Assembly: GCF_003568845.1 (NCBI RefSeq)
Contig: NZ_CP030126.1
Span: 3,269,501-3,333,500 of the forward strand
DNA length: 64,000 nt
Direction of reading: 5' to 3'
Source of the DNA: Indioceanicola profundi
Lineage (GTDB): Bacteria; Pseudomonadota; Alphaproteobacteria; Azospirillales; Azospirillaceae
The notes below the pieces were generated by a model, which saw nothing but the letters and a program-made list of their open reading frames with translations, was not told the origin of the DNA and ran no database searches. A program made the translations under genes and the position numbers. Positions 27,241 to 36,247 of the stretch are shown one piece after another. Each line of letters starts with the position of its first letter. The stretch's first letter is position 1.

Positions 27241-27657
27241 ATGGCGGAGATCACCCATGCCGGCCTCTGGCTCCGCTGGTCCAGCCTGACCCGCCGCGAC
27301 AAGCGCGATGTCCTGGCAACCATCGTCGCAATTGCGGCAGGTATCCTGCTGGCCCGTCTGCCCTTCAGGTTCGGGATCGGGCCGGGCGGCCTCCTGACGG
27401 CCCTGTCCCCGCTGGCGCCGTTGCTGCTGGGCAGCGTGATCTACGCCCGTTTCGTCCTGCGTCAGGATGAGCTGTTCCGGCTCTGCCACATGGTCATGAT
27501 GGTATGGGGCGCCGCCGCCATGCTGACCGCCCTTTTCACCCTGACGCTGCTCCAGCGGGTGCCGGACCTGCCGGTGAACGGTCCGCTGGTACTGGGAGCC
27601 GCCTTCTCCATCGGCTCCATCGCCGGCGGCGTCTGGGCGACGCGGAGATATCTGTGA
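27241..27657 (+). CDS. Four-span membrane protein coupled to the XRE regulator
   Basis: 138 aa with about four membrane segments, after a WSSLTRRDKRDVLATIVAI start. Function is unknown. The ATG follows GGGAGAGGAG, a strong ribosome site. Its stop overlaps the start of the XRE regulator gene (TGATG), so the two are translationally coupled. Small XRE regulators encoded with a multi-span membrane protein are a recurring pairing in bacteria. What they sense is not known to me. Confidence 0.65.
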   Translation: MAEITHAGLWLRWSSLTRRDKRDVLATIVAIAAGILLARLPFRFGIGPGGLLTALSPLAPLLLGSVIYARFVLRQDELFRLCHMVMMVWGAAAMLTALFTLTLLQRVPDLPVNGPLVLGAAFSIGSIAGGVWATRRYL

Positions 27658-27872
27658 TGGAGAACCGGCTGCCCATGCTGCGGGTGGAGCGGAAATGGTC
27701 GCAGGGGGAGTTGGCGGAGCGGCTGGGCGTGTCGCGCCAGACCGTGAACGCCATCGAAACCGGAAAATACGATCCTTCCCTGCCGCTCGCCCTGAAGATC
27801 GGCCGCCTCTTCGCCCTTCCGGTGGAATCCATTTTCCTGCTGCCGGACGAAGCGCCGAAAGCTGCGGAGTAA
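27657..27872 (+). CDS. 71-aa XRE-family transcriptional regulator
   Basis: Almost the whole protein is one helix-turn-helix domain. WSQGELAERLGVSRQTVNAIE (split: helix 2 WSQGELAERLG, recognition helix VSRQTVNAIE) is followed by GKYDPSLPLALKIGRLF and a short tail ending VESIFLL. There is no ligand domain. This compact type (YozG/HTH_3-like) usually represses its own operon. It overlaps the upstream membrane-protein gene by one base, which supports joint expression. The repeated operator at 26915-26953 is the natural candidate target. Confidence 0.88.
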   Translation: MENRLPMLRVERKWSQGELAERLGVSRQTVNAIETGKYDPSLPLALKIGRLFALPVESIFLLPDEAPKAAE

Positions 27873-27967
27873 CGTACAGGGTCGAAGCGGCCCGCACCCG
27901 ACCATCGCCGTCCCACCCCGGCGATCCCGCCCCCGCCACGCCGACATGCGCAACCGCAGGAGGATCA

Positions 27968-29422
27968 ATGAGAAAGGCGACCATCTCCATGTTGAAGGCT
28001 GCCGCGTTGGCGCTGGGCGTTCTGGCCGCGGCTCCCGCGGCAGCGCAGCCATCCGTCGGTAGGCCCTGTCATGTGCCGGGGGTGACGGACCTTGCCACCT
28101 GCCACAGGATCACGGTGCCGGAGGACCGGTCGGCTCCGGCGGGGCGGACAATCGAGCTGCATGTGGCGGTGCTGCCGGCCCGCGGCAGCGCCAAGCCGCC
28201 GGACAGTGCGCTGTTCCTGCTGGCCGGCGGGCCGGGGCAGGCCGCGAACGACATGGGGCCGCTGGTGGGGACGGCGCTCGCGAAGGTGCGGGATTCCAGG
28301 GCCATCGTGCTGATGGACCAGCGCGGCACCGGCCGCAGCAATCCGCTGGCCTGCAGCCTGCCCGGAGACGACGCAATCACGTTGGATCTGAACACGGAAT
28401 CCATGGCGAAGGCGCTGACGGCGTGCCGCGCCGGGTGGAACGCCGACCTTCGCCGCTATTCCACCCTGGACGTGGTGGAGGATATCGAAGCGGTGCGGCA
28501 GGCGCTGGGCTATGCCAAGCTGGATCTGTGGGGCGGTTCCTGGGGCACACGCACGGCGCTTCTCTACATGCGCGCATATCCGGGATCGGTGCGCAGCGCC
28601 GTTCTGGACGGGGTGAGTCCGCCCAACGACCTTCTCCTGACGGGAGAGCCCGCCCATTCCCAGGCGGCGCTGGACGCCCTGTTCGAGGCCTGCGCCGCGG
28701 ATGCCGCCTGTGCCGGGACCTATCCCGACCTGGGCGCCCGCTTCCAGGAGTGGCTTGAGGAGCTGGGGGAGGGCAGCACCGTCACCATGGCGGACGGGCT
28801 GAACGGCAAGGTGGAGACGGTGACGCTCAGCCGCGACGGCGCCGCCCAGTCGGTGCGTGCGGTCCTCTATTCCACCATCACCGCCGCCAAGCTGCCCTAT
28901 GCGCTGGACCGGCTGATCGGCAAAGGGGATGCGACGTCCATCGTGCCCCTGGCCTTCGGAGCCGGCAGCGTCGTGCGCGACACCATGTTCCTGGGCTCCA
29001 CCCTTTCCTCCCTATGCCGGGAGGAGGTGCCGCGGACGGAGGGCGTGCCGCTGGCCGCCGGCTTCACCGGCGAGAGCTGGCTGGCAAGCTGGCGCACGAT
29101 GTGCCGGGACTTCCCCGCCGACCCGCTGCCGGACGGCTATGCGGAGCCGGTCACCACGGATGTGCCGGTGCTGCTGCTCTCCGGCGCGCTGGACCCGGTG
29201 ACGCCGCCTGCATCCGCCGACAAAGCGGCGGCCCACCTGCCGCGCGCCTGGCATCTGGTCGCCCCGGCCACCGGACACATCGTGACGGGCGGCGCGCCCT
29301 GCGCCGGCGATCTGATCGCCGAGTTCGTGGAGGCCGCGGACGGCAGCAGGCTGGATGCCGCCTGCCTGGGCGAGCGGGGCCGTCCGCCCTTCATGACCAC
29401 GCCGCAAGGCCCCACCCCCTGA
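27968..29422 (+). CDS. Exported alpha/beta hydrolase, tripeptidyl-aminopeptidase (TAP)-like
   Basis: 484 aa starting at an ATG directly after GGAGGA. A signal peptide covers about 1-27 (AAAPAAAQ). The hydrolase fold shows LAGGPGQ (85-91, oxyanion loop), DQRGTGRS (117-124) and the nucleophile elbow WGGSWGT with Ser191. The late acid and base are in SGALDPVTPP and ATGHIVTG, matching a TAP-like C-terminal domain. Several cysteine pairs (Cys34/45 and others) fit periplasmic disulfides. Relatives release N-terminal peptides or cleave prolyl bonds. It sits between the XRE gene (95 bases upstream) and the ABC genes (28 bases downstream). Confidence 0.85.
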   Translation: MRKATISMLKAAALALGVLAAAPAAAQPSVGRPCHVPGVTDLATCHRITVPEDRSAPAGRTIELHVAVLPARGSAKPPDSALFLLAGGPGQAANDMGPLVGTALAKVRDSRAIVLMDQRGTGRSNPLACSLPGDDAITLDLNTESMAKALTACRAGWNADLRRYSTLDVVEDIEAVRQALGYAKLDLWGGSWGTRTALLYMRAYPGSVRSAVLDGVSPPNDLLLTGEPAHSQAALDALFEACAADAACAGTYPDLGARFQEWLEELGEGSTVTMADGLNGKVETVTLSRDGAAQSVRAVLYSTITAAKLPYALDRLIGKGDATSIVPLAFGAGSVVRDTMFLGSTLSSLCREEVPRTEGVPLAAGFTGESWLASWRTMCRDFPADPLPDGYAEPVTTDVPVLLLSGALDPVTPPASADKAAAHLPRAWHLVAPATGHIVTGGAPCAGDLIAEFVEAADGSRLDAACLGERGRPPFMTTPQGPTP

Positions 29423-29450
29423 CCCGCACCGGACCGGAGGAGACAAGGAC

Positions 29451-30164
29451 ATGCTTGAGATCAGCGGACTGGTGAAGCGCTTCAAGAAGGTGACGGCCGT
29501 GGACAGGGTCTCCTTCGCCGCACGGGACGGGGAGATCACCACCCTTCTGGGCGCCAACGGGTCGGGCAAGACCACCAGCCTGCGCTGTCTGGTCGGTCTG
29601 CTGCGTCCCGATGCCGGACGGGTGGCGGTGGACGGAATCGAAGTAGCGGCGGACCCGAAGCGGGCGCGGCAGCGGCTTGGCTGGTTCCCCGATGCCTTCG
29701 GCCTGTATCCCCGCCTGACGGTGCGGGAGCATCTGCGCTATTTCGCCCGGCTGCACGGGATGGACGGGCCGGCGATGGAGCAGGCAATCCGGGCCGCCAT
29801 CGCCGAGCTGGGCATGGAAGACATCGCCGACCGGCGGACGGAGGGCTTTTCCACCGGGCAGAGCATGAAGGTGGCCCTGGCCCGCGCCCTGGTGCATGCG
29901 CCGCCCAACCTGATCCTGGACGAGCCCACCCGAGGGCTGGACGTGATGAGCATCCGGCTGCTGCGGGACACGCTCCGCCGCTTGCGGGCGGAGGGGCGCT
30001 GCATCCTGCTGTCCAGCCACGTCATGGCGGAGGTGGCGGAGCTGTCCGACCGGATCGTCTGCATCGCCGGCGGCCGGACGGTGGCGGAGGGCAGCCCGGC
30101 CGAGCTGGTGGCGAGAACGGGCGCCGCCAGCCTGGAGGACGCCTTCGTGCAACTGGCGGCGTGA
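29451..30164 (+). CDS. ABC transporter ATP-binding protein, NatA-like
   Basis: 237 aa, a single ATPase domain. Walker A is GANGSGKTTS (34-43), the signature is FSTGQSMKVALARAL (the usual SGGQ is STGQ, common in the NatA/DrrA export group), and Walker B is NLILDEPTRGLD. Together with the ABC-2 permease encoded next it should form an exporter. Its final codons overlap the leading sequence of the permease gene, with the stop 12 bases before the permease ATG. Substrate is unknown; NatAB exports sodium, while other relatives export peptides or drugs. Confidence 0.92.
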   Translation: MLEISGLVKRFKKVTAVDRVSFAARDGEITTLLGANGSGKTTSLRCLVGLLRPDAGRVAVDGIEVAADPKRARQRLGWFPDAFGLYPRLTVREHLRYFARLHGMDGPAMEQAIRAAIAELGMEDIADRRTEGFSTGQSMKVALARALVHAPPNLILDEPTRGLDVMSIRLLRDTLRRLRAEGRCILLSSHVMAEVAELSDRIVCIAGGRTVAEGSPAELVARTGAASLEDAFVQLAA

Positions 30165-30175
30165 GGAGAAAACCG

Positions 30176-31345
30176 ATGCGCAGGCAGCTCTTCACCGTGC
30201 TGGGCACGGAGTTCATCGATCATAGCCGCGACCGGCGGTCCCTCTTCGCCGCCCTGATGTACGCCCTGTTCGGGCCGGTTCTGGTGCTGGCGATGCTGAC
30301 CATGATCGCCAAGCAGGTCGGCAACGACCGCCCGGTCAGTCTGGCCGTCCACGGCGCGGCGCACGCCCCCACCCTGGTGGCGGAGCTGGAGCGGCGCGAC
30401 ATCAAGGTGGAGCGCCGGGAGGGCGCGGCGGCGGAAATCCCGGCCCTGGCCGGCGCGGACGCCGTCCTGGTCATTCCGCCCGACTATCCCGACCGCTATC
30501 GCGCGGGGGAGCCGGCGGAACTGACCCTGTTCCGGGACGAGCGGCGCGACAGTTCCACCCTCGCGGCCCGCAAGGTCGCCGCCCAGATCGAGAGTTACGG
30601 ATCGGACATCGCCCATGCCCGTCTGATCGCCCGCGGCGTTCCGGCCGAAACCATGCGTCCGATCCAGGTCATCGGCGCGAACGTTGCCGCCGCCGGCGCC
30701 GCCACGCTCCAGATCGCGACCATGCTGCTCTATTTCTTCGTCGCGGCTCCCTTCTTCAGCAGCATGACCGTTGCCATCGACAGCACGGCAGGGGAGCGTG
30801 AGCGGAAATCCCTGCACCCGCTGCTGAGCCAGCCGGTGGACCCCTCCGTGCTGATCCTGGGCAAATGGGCCAATGCGGCGCTGTTCGGGATGGCGGGCAC
30901 GGCGATCGCGGTGGTGCTGGGCATGAACCTGCTGCACTTCGCGCCGCTGGAGGAGCTGCGGGTCAGCATCCCGCTGGATGCGGGAACCCAGATCAGGATG
31001 ATCCTGGTTGTGCTTCCCCTGGCGCTTGCCGCCTCCGCCCTGCAGATCATGCTGGCGCTGCTGGCCAAGAGCTTCAAGGAGGCGCAGACCTACCTGACCC
31101 TGCTGTCCTTCGCGCCGGTGGTGCTGGCCTTTTCCGGCAGCTTCGGCGGGCGGGAGCCGGAGGGCTTCATGGAGGTGGCGCCGGTTCTGGGACAGATCGA
31201 GCTGTTGCGCGCGCTGGTGGCCGACGGGGAACTGGACCTGGGCAAGGTCGCCGTCGCCAGCGTCCTCTGCCTGCTTCTGGCCGCGGCCGCCTTGTGGCAG
31301 GCGACCCGGCAGTTGAAGGATGAAAAAATCCTGGGCGCCGGCTGA
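30176..31345 (+). CDS. ABC-2 type permease, NatB-like
   Basis: 389 aa from the ATG at 30176, preceded by GAGGAGA. It has one membrane segment near residues 25-45, a long extracytoplasmic domain (about 55-180), then five further segments. This is the layout of NatB/ABC-2 permeases with a periplasmic domain. The stretch ERERKSLHPLLSQPVDPSVLILGKW is split as the coupling-helix region after the second segment. It is the last gene of the series and converges on trmB, 21 bases away. Confidence 0.88.
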   Translation: MRRQLFTVLGTEFIDHSRDRRSLFAALMYALFGPVLVLAMLTMIAKQVGNDRPVSLAVHGAAHAPTLVAELERRDIKVERREGAAAEIPALAGADAVLVIPPDYPDRYRAGEPAELTLFRDERRDSSTLAARKVAAQIESYGSDIAHARLIARGVPAETMRPIQVIGANVAAAGAATLQIATMLLYFFVAAPFFSSMTVAIDSTAGERERKSLHPLLSQPVDPSVLILGKWANAALFGMAGTAIAVVLGMNLLHFAPLEELRVSIPLDAGTQIRMILVVLPLALAASALQIMLALLAKSFKEAQTYLTLLSFAPVVLAFSGSFGGREPEGFMEVAPVLGQIELLRALVADGELDLGKVAVASVLCLLLAAAALWQATRQLKDEKILGAG

Positions 31346-31366
31346 GCCCCCGCGCTCCTCGGCGCG

Positions 31367-32074
31367 TCACCCCCGCGGGCGGCGGCGGAAGTTCAGGAAC
31401 ACCGGCGTCCGCCCCTCTTCCCTGGCCTTCTGCTCGTAGCGGGTGCCGGGCCAGCCGTCCGGCGGGTCGCGCCAGTCGGCAGCGGTGCGGGCCAGCCACT
31501 CGAAATCGGGGTAGCGGAAAGTGTGCTCCAGCATCCAGCGGCAGAGCTGCATGTCGTCGGTCGCCAGACGCAGCTCGCCACCGTCCTTCAGCAGGCGCGA
31601 AAGGCGGGGCAGGTTCTCCGGCCCGACGAAGCGGCGGAAGGCGTGGCGGACCTTCGGCCAGGGATCGGGGAACAGCACATAGACCCGGCCCAGGCAGGCG
31701 TCGGGCAGCGCATCCATCGCCGGCCGGGCGTCGTCCGGCACGATGCGGATGTTGGTCAGCCCCTTGGCATCGATATGCTGAAGCAGGCCTGCGGTGCCGT
31801 TGATGAAGGGCTCCGCTCCGATGAAGCCGACATCGGGGTGCGCCGCCGCCGTTTCCGCCAGATGCTCCCCCCCGCCGAAGCCGACCTCGAACCAGAGATC
31901 GCGCTTCGGCGTGTCGAACAGGGCGCCGGCATCAATGCGGCCCCCGCCCGGCGGCACCGTCAGCTCCAGCCGGGGCAGCAGCGTGTCCAGCAGCCCCTGG
32001 CGCTGCTTGCGCAAGGGGCGGCCCTTGCGGCGGCCATAGAGCATCATGCGGTTCGGGGACGTCTCGTCGGTCAT
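31367..32074 (-). CDS. trmB: tRNA (guanine-N7-)-methyltransferase
   Basis: A 235-aa enzyme that methylates G46 of tRNA using SAM. Motif I is FEVGFGGGEHL, motif IV is VYVLFPDPWPKVRHAFRRF, and the substrate-binding residues follow toward GTRYEQKAREEGR near the end, all specific for TrmB. I start at the ATG at 32074 (MTDETSPNRMMLYGRRKG), the usual family N-terminus. The frame continues upstream with Arg/Pro-rich codons that lack support. It lies alone between the exporter operon and the DUF6607 gene. Confidence 0.95.
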   Translation of the reverse strand: MTDETSPNRMMLYGRRKGRPLRKQRQGLLDTLLPRLELTVPPGGGRIDAGALFDTPKRDLWFEVGFGGGEHLAETAAAHPDVGFIGAEPFINGTAGLLQHIDAKGLTNIRIVPDDARPAMDALPDACLGRVYVLFPDPWPKVRHAFRRFVGPENLPRLSRLLKDGGELRLATDDMQLCRWMLEHTFRYPDFEWLARTAADWRDPPDGWPGTRYEQKAREEGRTPVFLNFRRRPRG

Positions 32075-32189
32075 CGTGCGGCAGGAACAGGTGGCGGGCG
32101 GGCGCGGACTGTAGACGCCTCGCACCGCCGCCGCAATCCGGCACGGGATCGGCCGCCGCTTCGACCGCGCTCGCGCCGGACGCCCCGTC

Positions 32190-33194
32190 TCAGCCCTTCG
32201 CCGGCCGGGTCGCCTCGGCGATGATACGGCGGGCCTGGGCGATGGCGTCCGGGGTGGAGGTCTTGCCGGAGACGACATCGTCCGCCAGCCCCATCAGGCG
32301 CGGGCCGGTGACGGAACCGTTCTCCGCCTCCTCCGCCACCCGGATGCCGCCGTCACGGGCGGCGACATCGTCCCAGGCCCTGCGCACCGCGGCCCAGTAG
32401 GTGGAGGTCTTGTCCATGTAGCTGTCGGCGGCCTCCACCGGATAGTCGCTGAAGTGGCGGTAGGTGTTCAGCACCACCTCATGCACATAGGTGACCTGCC
32501 GGCCGTCCTTCGGCCCCAGCTTGGCATTGTCCTGCTCATGCACCCAGCCGTCGGGAGTCAGGGCGTGGCGGTTGACGGCGAGATAACGGTCATAGGGCGG
32601 CTTGCGGACGGCATCGCGCCGCGCCAGGGGCCGCAGACCTTCCCCACTGGTCCAGCGCGGCACGCCGAGATCGTGCGCCCAGCGACCGACACCGCCATAG
32701 CGCGGGGAATCGTCGGTCTGCCAGACGGTCTGGCTCCAGGCGCCCGCCCGCTCCTCGGGCGGAACCGGCGTGATCGCCCACTGGCCGGAGGACTGGTAGG
32801 TCAGCACGCTGGCCGGCTCCCAGCTCCAGTCCTGACGCCAGTGCTTGATGACCACTGGCTTCTCGTTCTCATCCTCCACCACCAGTAGATGCTGCAGGCG
32901 GATGGTGGGGCCGGTATCCTCGATCACCCGCACCACCTCGTGCCCGTTGCTGCGCTTCGGCTCGATGGGCGTGTAGTCCGGCAGGAAGAACACGGTTTCG
33001 CGGAAGTCGAAGCGGACCCTGTATTCGCCCGCCATGGCCAGGATGGCCTGCCGGTCCTGCTGGAACCTGGCGCAGTCCTCCGCCCGCACCGGGGCAGGGC
33101 AGGCAGAGGCCGGGTCGGCGGCATGCGCCGCCGGAATGCCGGCGATCAGGATGACGGCGGCCAGTGCGGCCCGCATCCGGACGGAGCTTTTCAT
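32190..33194 (-). CDS. DUF6607-family exported protein
   Basis: 334 aa. A signal peptide (about 1-25, ending AAHA) is followed by the DUF6607 pattern: AILAMAGEYRVRFDFRETV, then LQHLLVV, the near-invariant KHWRQDWSWEP, and GQWAITPVPPEERAGAW later. Function is not known. The gene follows a TonB-dependent receptor gene by 23 bases on the same strand. That neighbourhood is known for this family and suggests a periplasmic role in uptake or handling of the receptor's ligand. Two Cys near residues 32 and 41 could form a disulfide. Confidence 0.75.
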   Translation of the reverse strand: MKSSVRMRAALAAVILIAGIPAAHAADPASACPAPVRAEDCARFQQDRQAILAMAGEYRVRFDFRETVFFLPDYTPIEPKRSNGHEVVRVIEDTGPTIRLQHLLVVEDENEKPVVIKHWRQDWSWEPASVLTYQSSGQWAITPVPPEERAGAWSQTVWQTDDSPRYGGVGRWAHDLGVPRWTSGEGLRPLARRDAVRKPPYDRYLAVNRHALTPDGWVHEQDNAKLGPKDGRQVTYVHEVVLNTYRHFSDYPVEAADSYMDKTSTYWAAVRRAWDDVAARDGGIRVAEEAENGSVTGPRLMGLADDVVSGKTSTPDAIAQARRIIAEATRPAKG

Positions 33195-33217
33195 GGGAAA
33201 CCTCCCTGATTTGGATG

Positions 33218-35434
33218 TCAGAACCGCACGGTGACGGAGACGCTGGCGTTACGGCCGGGCTGCGAATAGGCGTCCGTCACGTTCGATGCGGCGGACAGCC
33301 CGCGCACATCGCTCCACCACCAGTACTTCTCGTCGAAGAGGTTGAAGAGGCCGGCCCGCAGGGTCGCGCTCTCGCCCAGGTTCCAGTAGGCGGTGAGGTC
33401 CACCAGCGTGAACGGACCCGGCGTGAAGCAGTTCGGCGCACAGGTGCCCGAGACCCGCGACTGCGCCTTGCTGGCCGTCTGGGTCACGGCGAGTTGGCCG
33501 CCGAACCGCCCCTCCGGATCGCGGTAGGTCAGGCCGGCCACGACCTTGACCGGGTCGATGCTGTCCAGCGGCGTCTTCTCCCCGTCGACCTTGTAGTCGC
33601 CGTGGGCGTAGGAGGCGGCGAGGACGGCGCCGATGCCGGTTCCGGACTGGAACTCGACCTTGCCCTCGACACCCCGGATAGTGACCTCCCCCAGATTGAC
33701 GAACTGGAACACGGCCGGGTCGGCAGGGGTCAGGCTGCCGGAAACCTGGACCTGTTCGATGAAGTCGTCGTACCAGCCGGTGAAGCCGGTGACGCTGGCC
33801 GTCCAGGCCCGGTGCCGCAGGCGCACCCCGCCCTCCAGCGTGTCGCTGGTTTCCGGCCGCAGATCCGGATTGGGAGCGGAGCGGTAGTTGAACAGGACGT
33901 TTTCGAACCCGTTGTTCACCTGCGACGGGCTGGGCGCCTTGTAGCCCTGGGCGTAATTGGCGAAGACCCCGATGGCCTCCGTCGCCCAGTAGACGCCGCC
34001 AAGCTTGGGCGAGATGTGCCAGTCGCTGGCCGATGCCGTCTCGAAGGGAAACAGCGGGTCGTTCCCTTCCGGGGCCAGACGGTAGTAATCGACGCGCACC
34101 GCTGGGAAGATGGACAGCGCGCCGTCCAGCCCGGTGATCTCATCCTGGAGATAGAGGCCGGCCAGCGTGTAATCGGTGTCCGGGAAGGCCTTGATCGGGA
34201 AGCTTTCGCCCACCGGCGGGGTCTGCCCGTTGCGAAGCCCTTCCTGCCGGGTCCGGGAGACGTCGCCGCCATAGCTGAACCGATGGGTCCAGCCGCTGCC
34301 CAGCTCGGCGCTGGCGGCGTCGATGCTGAGGCCGGTGACCTCGTTGTCGAACAGGCTGTCGCGGGTGCGGTCGGCGGCAACGTTGCGGTCTTCCGCCGAG
34401 AACTGCCGGACCCGTCCATCCTGATGGTAGGCGGTCCAGTGCAGCGACTGCAACGCCGCGAGCCCGGCATCATAGCTGTGGTCGAAGCTGATGCGGGTGC
34501 GCCGGGTCTCATCCTCCGCCACCAGCCCGATGACGCTGGCGGCGGTCAACGGCGGCCGGGCGATGGCGCTGAGGACATCGGTGTCCACATCCTGGTTCAG
34601 ATGGTCCAGGGTCAGGCGGAACCGGTGCGCCTCCGTCGCCTGGAAGACCAACTTGGCCAGCACCGCGTCGGAGGAGATGTCCTGCGGGTTGGCCTCGGTC
34701 CGGTCCACATTGGCGGCATCGTTGTCGCCCTGGGTTTCCTGCTCCTGCGCGTCCCGGCGGCTGTAGGCCAGCAGGGCCTCCCACCGCCCGGACCGTCCGG
34801 CCAGGATGGCGCCCTTGCTCCAGCTCTCATCGGCGGAGCTGTAGCCGAGCTTGGCTTCGCCATGCAGGCTCTCGCCATCCTTCAGGAAGTCGCCGGGATC
34901 GCGGGTGACGAAGCTGACCGCGCCGGCCACGCCGTCGCTGCCATAGAGGGCGGAAGCCGGGCCGCGCAGGATTTCCACCGACTTCAGCAGGTCCAGATCG
35001 GTGAAGCCGCCGCGGCCGGTGGACTGGGGACCGAAGCTGAAGGCGTCCGGCGTGCGGATGCCGTCCACCTGGATCAGCACCCGGTTCCCCTCCAGCCCGC
35101 GGATGGTGAAGCCGCTGTTGCCGTCGCGGCCGGTGGAGGCGCCCGCGGCGGTGAAGCGCGACGGGCTGCTGCGGACGGATACGCCGGGCTCGTACCGGAC
35201 CAGATCCTTGATGTCGGTGACGAGCTGGTCCTGGATCTCCTCCGCCGTGGTCACGCTGACCGTGGCCGGCACCTCCAGCACATCCTTCCGGGTGCGCGTC
35301 GCGGTGATGGTGATCTCTTCCAACTCCGCCGCCTCCGTAGCGGCAGAACCGCCTGCGGCCATCTGGGCCGTGGCGGCGAAGGGCAGGCCTGTGAGCAGCA
35401 GCGGGAGCGTGGCCCGCGCCAGATAGGTCGTCAT
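33218..35434 (-). CDS. TonB-dependent outer membrane receptor, heme-receptor-like
   Basis: 738 aa. A signal peptide covers 1-24 (ATAQ). A TonB-box-like EEITITATRTRK comes at about 39-50. The plug domain includes DLVRYEPGVSVR and IRGLEGNRVLIQVDGIR. A beta-barrel of about 570 residues ends in a terminal Phe (VTVRF). YKAPSPSQ and NPDLRPETSDTLEGG correspond to the FRAP and NPDL blocks of heme/hemoglobin receptors (HutA/PhuR type); this assignment is by resemblance only. It is first in an operon with the DUF6607 gene. A 31-bp palindrome lies 48 bases upstream of the start, which argues for iron control. Confidence 0.88.
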   Translation of the reverse strand: MTTYLARATLPLLLTGLPFAATAQMAAGGSAATEAAELEEITITATRTRKDVLEVPATVSVTTAEEIQDQLVTDIKDLVRYEPGVSVRSSPSRFTAAGASTGRDGNSGFTIRGLEGNRVLIQVDGIRTPDAFSFGPQSTGRGGFTDLDLLKSVEILRGPASALYGSDGVAGAVSFVTRDPGDFLKDGESLHGEAKLGYSSADESWSKGAILAGRSGRWEALLAYSRRDAQEQETQGDNDAANVDRTEANPQDISSDAVLAKLVFQATEAHRFRLTLDHLNQDVDTDVLSAIARPPLTAASVIGLVAEDETRRTRISFDHSYDAGLAALQSLHWTAYHQDGRVRQFSAEDRNVAADRTRDSLFDNEVTGLSIDAASAELGSGWTHRFSYGGDVSRTRQEGLRNGQTPPVGESFPIKAFPDTDYTLAGLYLQDEITGLDGALSIFPAVRVDYYRLAPEGNDPLFPFETASASDWHISPKLGGVYWATEAIGVFANYAQGYKAPSPSQVNNGFENVLFNYRSAPNPDLRPETSDTLEGGVRLRHRAWTASVTGFTGWYDDFIEQVQVSGSLTPADPAVFQFVNLGEVTIRGVEGKVEFQSGTGIGAVLAASYAHGDYKVDGEKTPLDSIDPVKVVAGLTYRDPEGRFGGQLAVTQTASKAQSRVSGTCAPNCFTPGPFTLVDLTAYWNLGESATLRAGLFNLFDEKYWWWSDVRGLSAASNVTDAYSQPGRNASVSVTVRF

Positions 35435-35482
35435 GGTTACCAACCTGTTATCTCGAACGAAGTGGGTAGGGCCAATAGTTCC

Positions 35483-35513
35483 GATGCAATTGCGAGTCAA
35501 TCGCATTTGCATC
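35483..35513. promoter_or_regulatory. 31-bp Fur-like palindromic operator
   Basis: Arms GATGCAATTGCGA and TCGCATTTGCATC flank GTCAA; 12 of 13 arm positions pair. The TTGCGA-N-TCGCA core and outer TGCAA resemble alphaproteobacterial Fur-family sites. It lies 48 bases before the TonB receptor ATG and about 310 bases before rpsO. No Fur, Irr or RirA gene is in the window, so the binder is inferred. Confidence 0.65.
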
Positions 35514-35826
35514 TTAGCTCCTGCGCATCGACCTTGTCATCCCGTCCCTGCGGGACGCGGCCGGTCTGCATCGCGCGCATCGCCGACATCCGGCCCGCTG
35601 CCCCGAATCCGCTTGACCAAAGCGGGCATTTGCCGCATCCATCCGCCATCGAACGACGCCTGCGACCGTTCGCGACCGTGCTGGACGACATCCCGGCCCG
35701 GCCACGAAGGGTGCTGCGGGCGCGCACCCATTTCCGGACCATGCAGCATGGGTCGGCGGATGCGGATCGTGGGGCGGCTTTCCGCCCGGTGCGCGGTTTC
35801 CAATCCCTTATGACATGGAGAATCCG
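35514..35826 (+). other. rpsO leader region
   Basis: This stretch has no credible gene. Its last part carries a short hairpin (GGGCGG/CCGCCC around CTTT, about 35772-35787) some 40 bases before rpsO, which could be part of an S15 autoregulation structure. No promoter could be placed with confidence. Confidence 0.35.
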
Positions 35827-36096
35827 ATGTCGATTACGCCCGAGCGCAAGGCCGAGCTTATCAGCGAGTACAAGACCAAGGACGGCGATACCGGTTCGCC
35901 CGAGGTCCAGGTCGCCATCCTGTCGGAGCGCATTTCGAACCTGACGGAGCACCTGAAGACCCACGCCAAGGACTTCCACTCCCGCCGTGGCCTGCTGGTC
36001 ATGGTCGGCCAGCGCCGCCGGCTGCTGGACTATGTGAAGAAGAACGACCAGGCCCGGTATGAAAGCCTGATCGGCCGTCTGGGCCTGCGCCGCTAA
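35827..36096 (+). CDS. rpsO: 30S ribosomal protein S15
   Basis: 89 aa, exactly the family length when started at 35827, which lies 8 bases after GGAG; an ATG four codons earlier is rejected for that reason. S15 binds 16S rRNA early in assembly of the small subunit platform. Family residues [16 protein letters not shown] and the [16 protein letters not shown] helix with its basic cluster are intact. It is followed by a strong terminator and then pnp, the classical rpsO-pnp order. Confidence 0.98.
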   Translation: MSITPERKAELISEYKTKDGDTGSPEVQVAILSERISNLTEHLKTHAKDFHSRRGLLVMVGQRRRLLDYVKKNDQARYESLIGRLGLRR

Positions 36097-36247
36097 CCGC
36101 GGCCACGTCCTACAGAAGGTCGATCACCTCCGTGCAGCCCACCGGCATACGCCCCCAGATTTCCGCTCCGGCCCGACCGGAGCGTTCCGGGGGCGTCGTG
36201 ACCGGCAGCCTTTCCGGCTGGGTGCGCACATCCTGTCTGCAAAGCAT
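36097..36247 (+). other. rpsO-pnp intergenic part 1, long GC hairpin
   Basis: The region 36150-36195 can fold into a two-step hairpin: GCTCCGG with CCGGAGC inside, and CGCCCCC with GGGGGCG outside. No gene is seen. It lies upstream of the strong terminator, so it belongs to the rpsO transcript. Confidence 0.45.

Noticed and set aside
35435-35512. 26-codon extension of the TonB receptor
   Set aside because: It would put the 31-bp palindrome inside the gene and precede the signal peptide.
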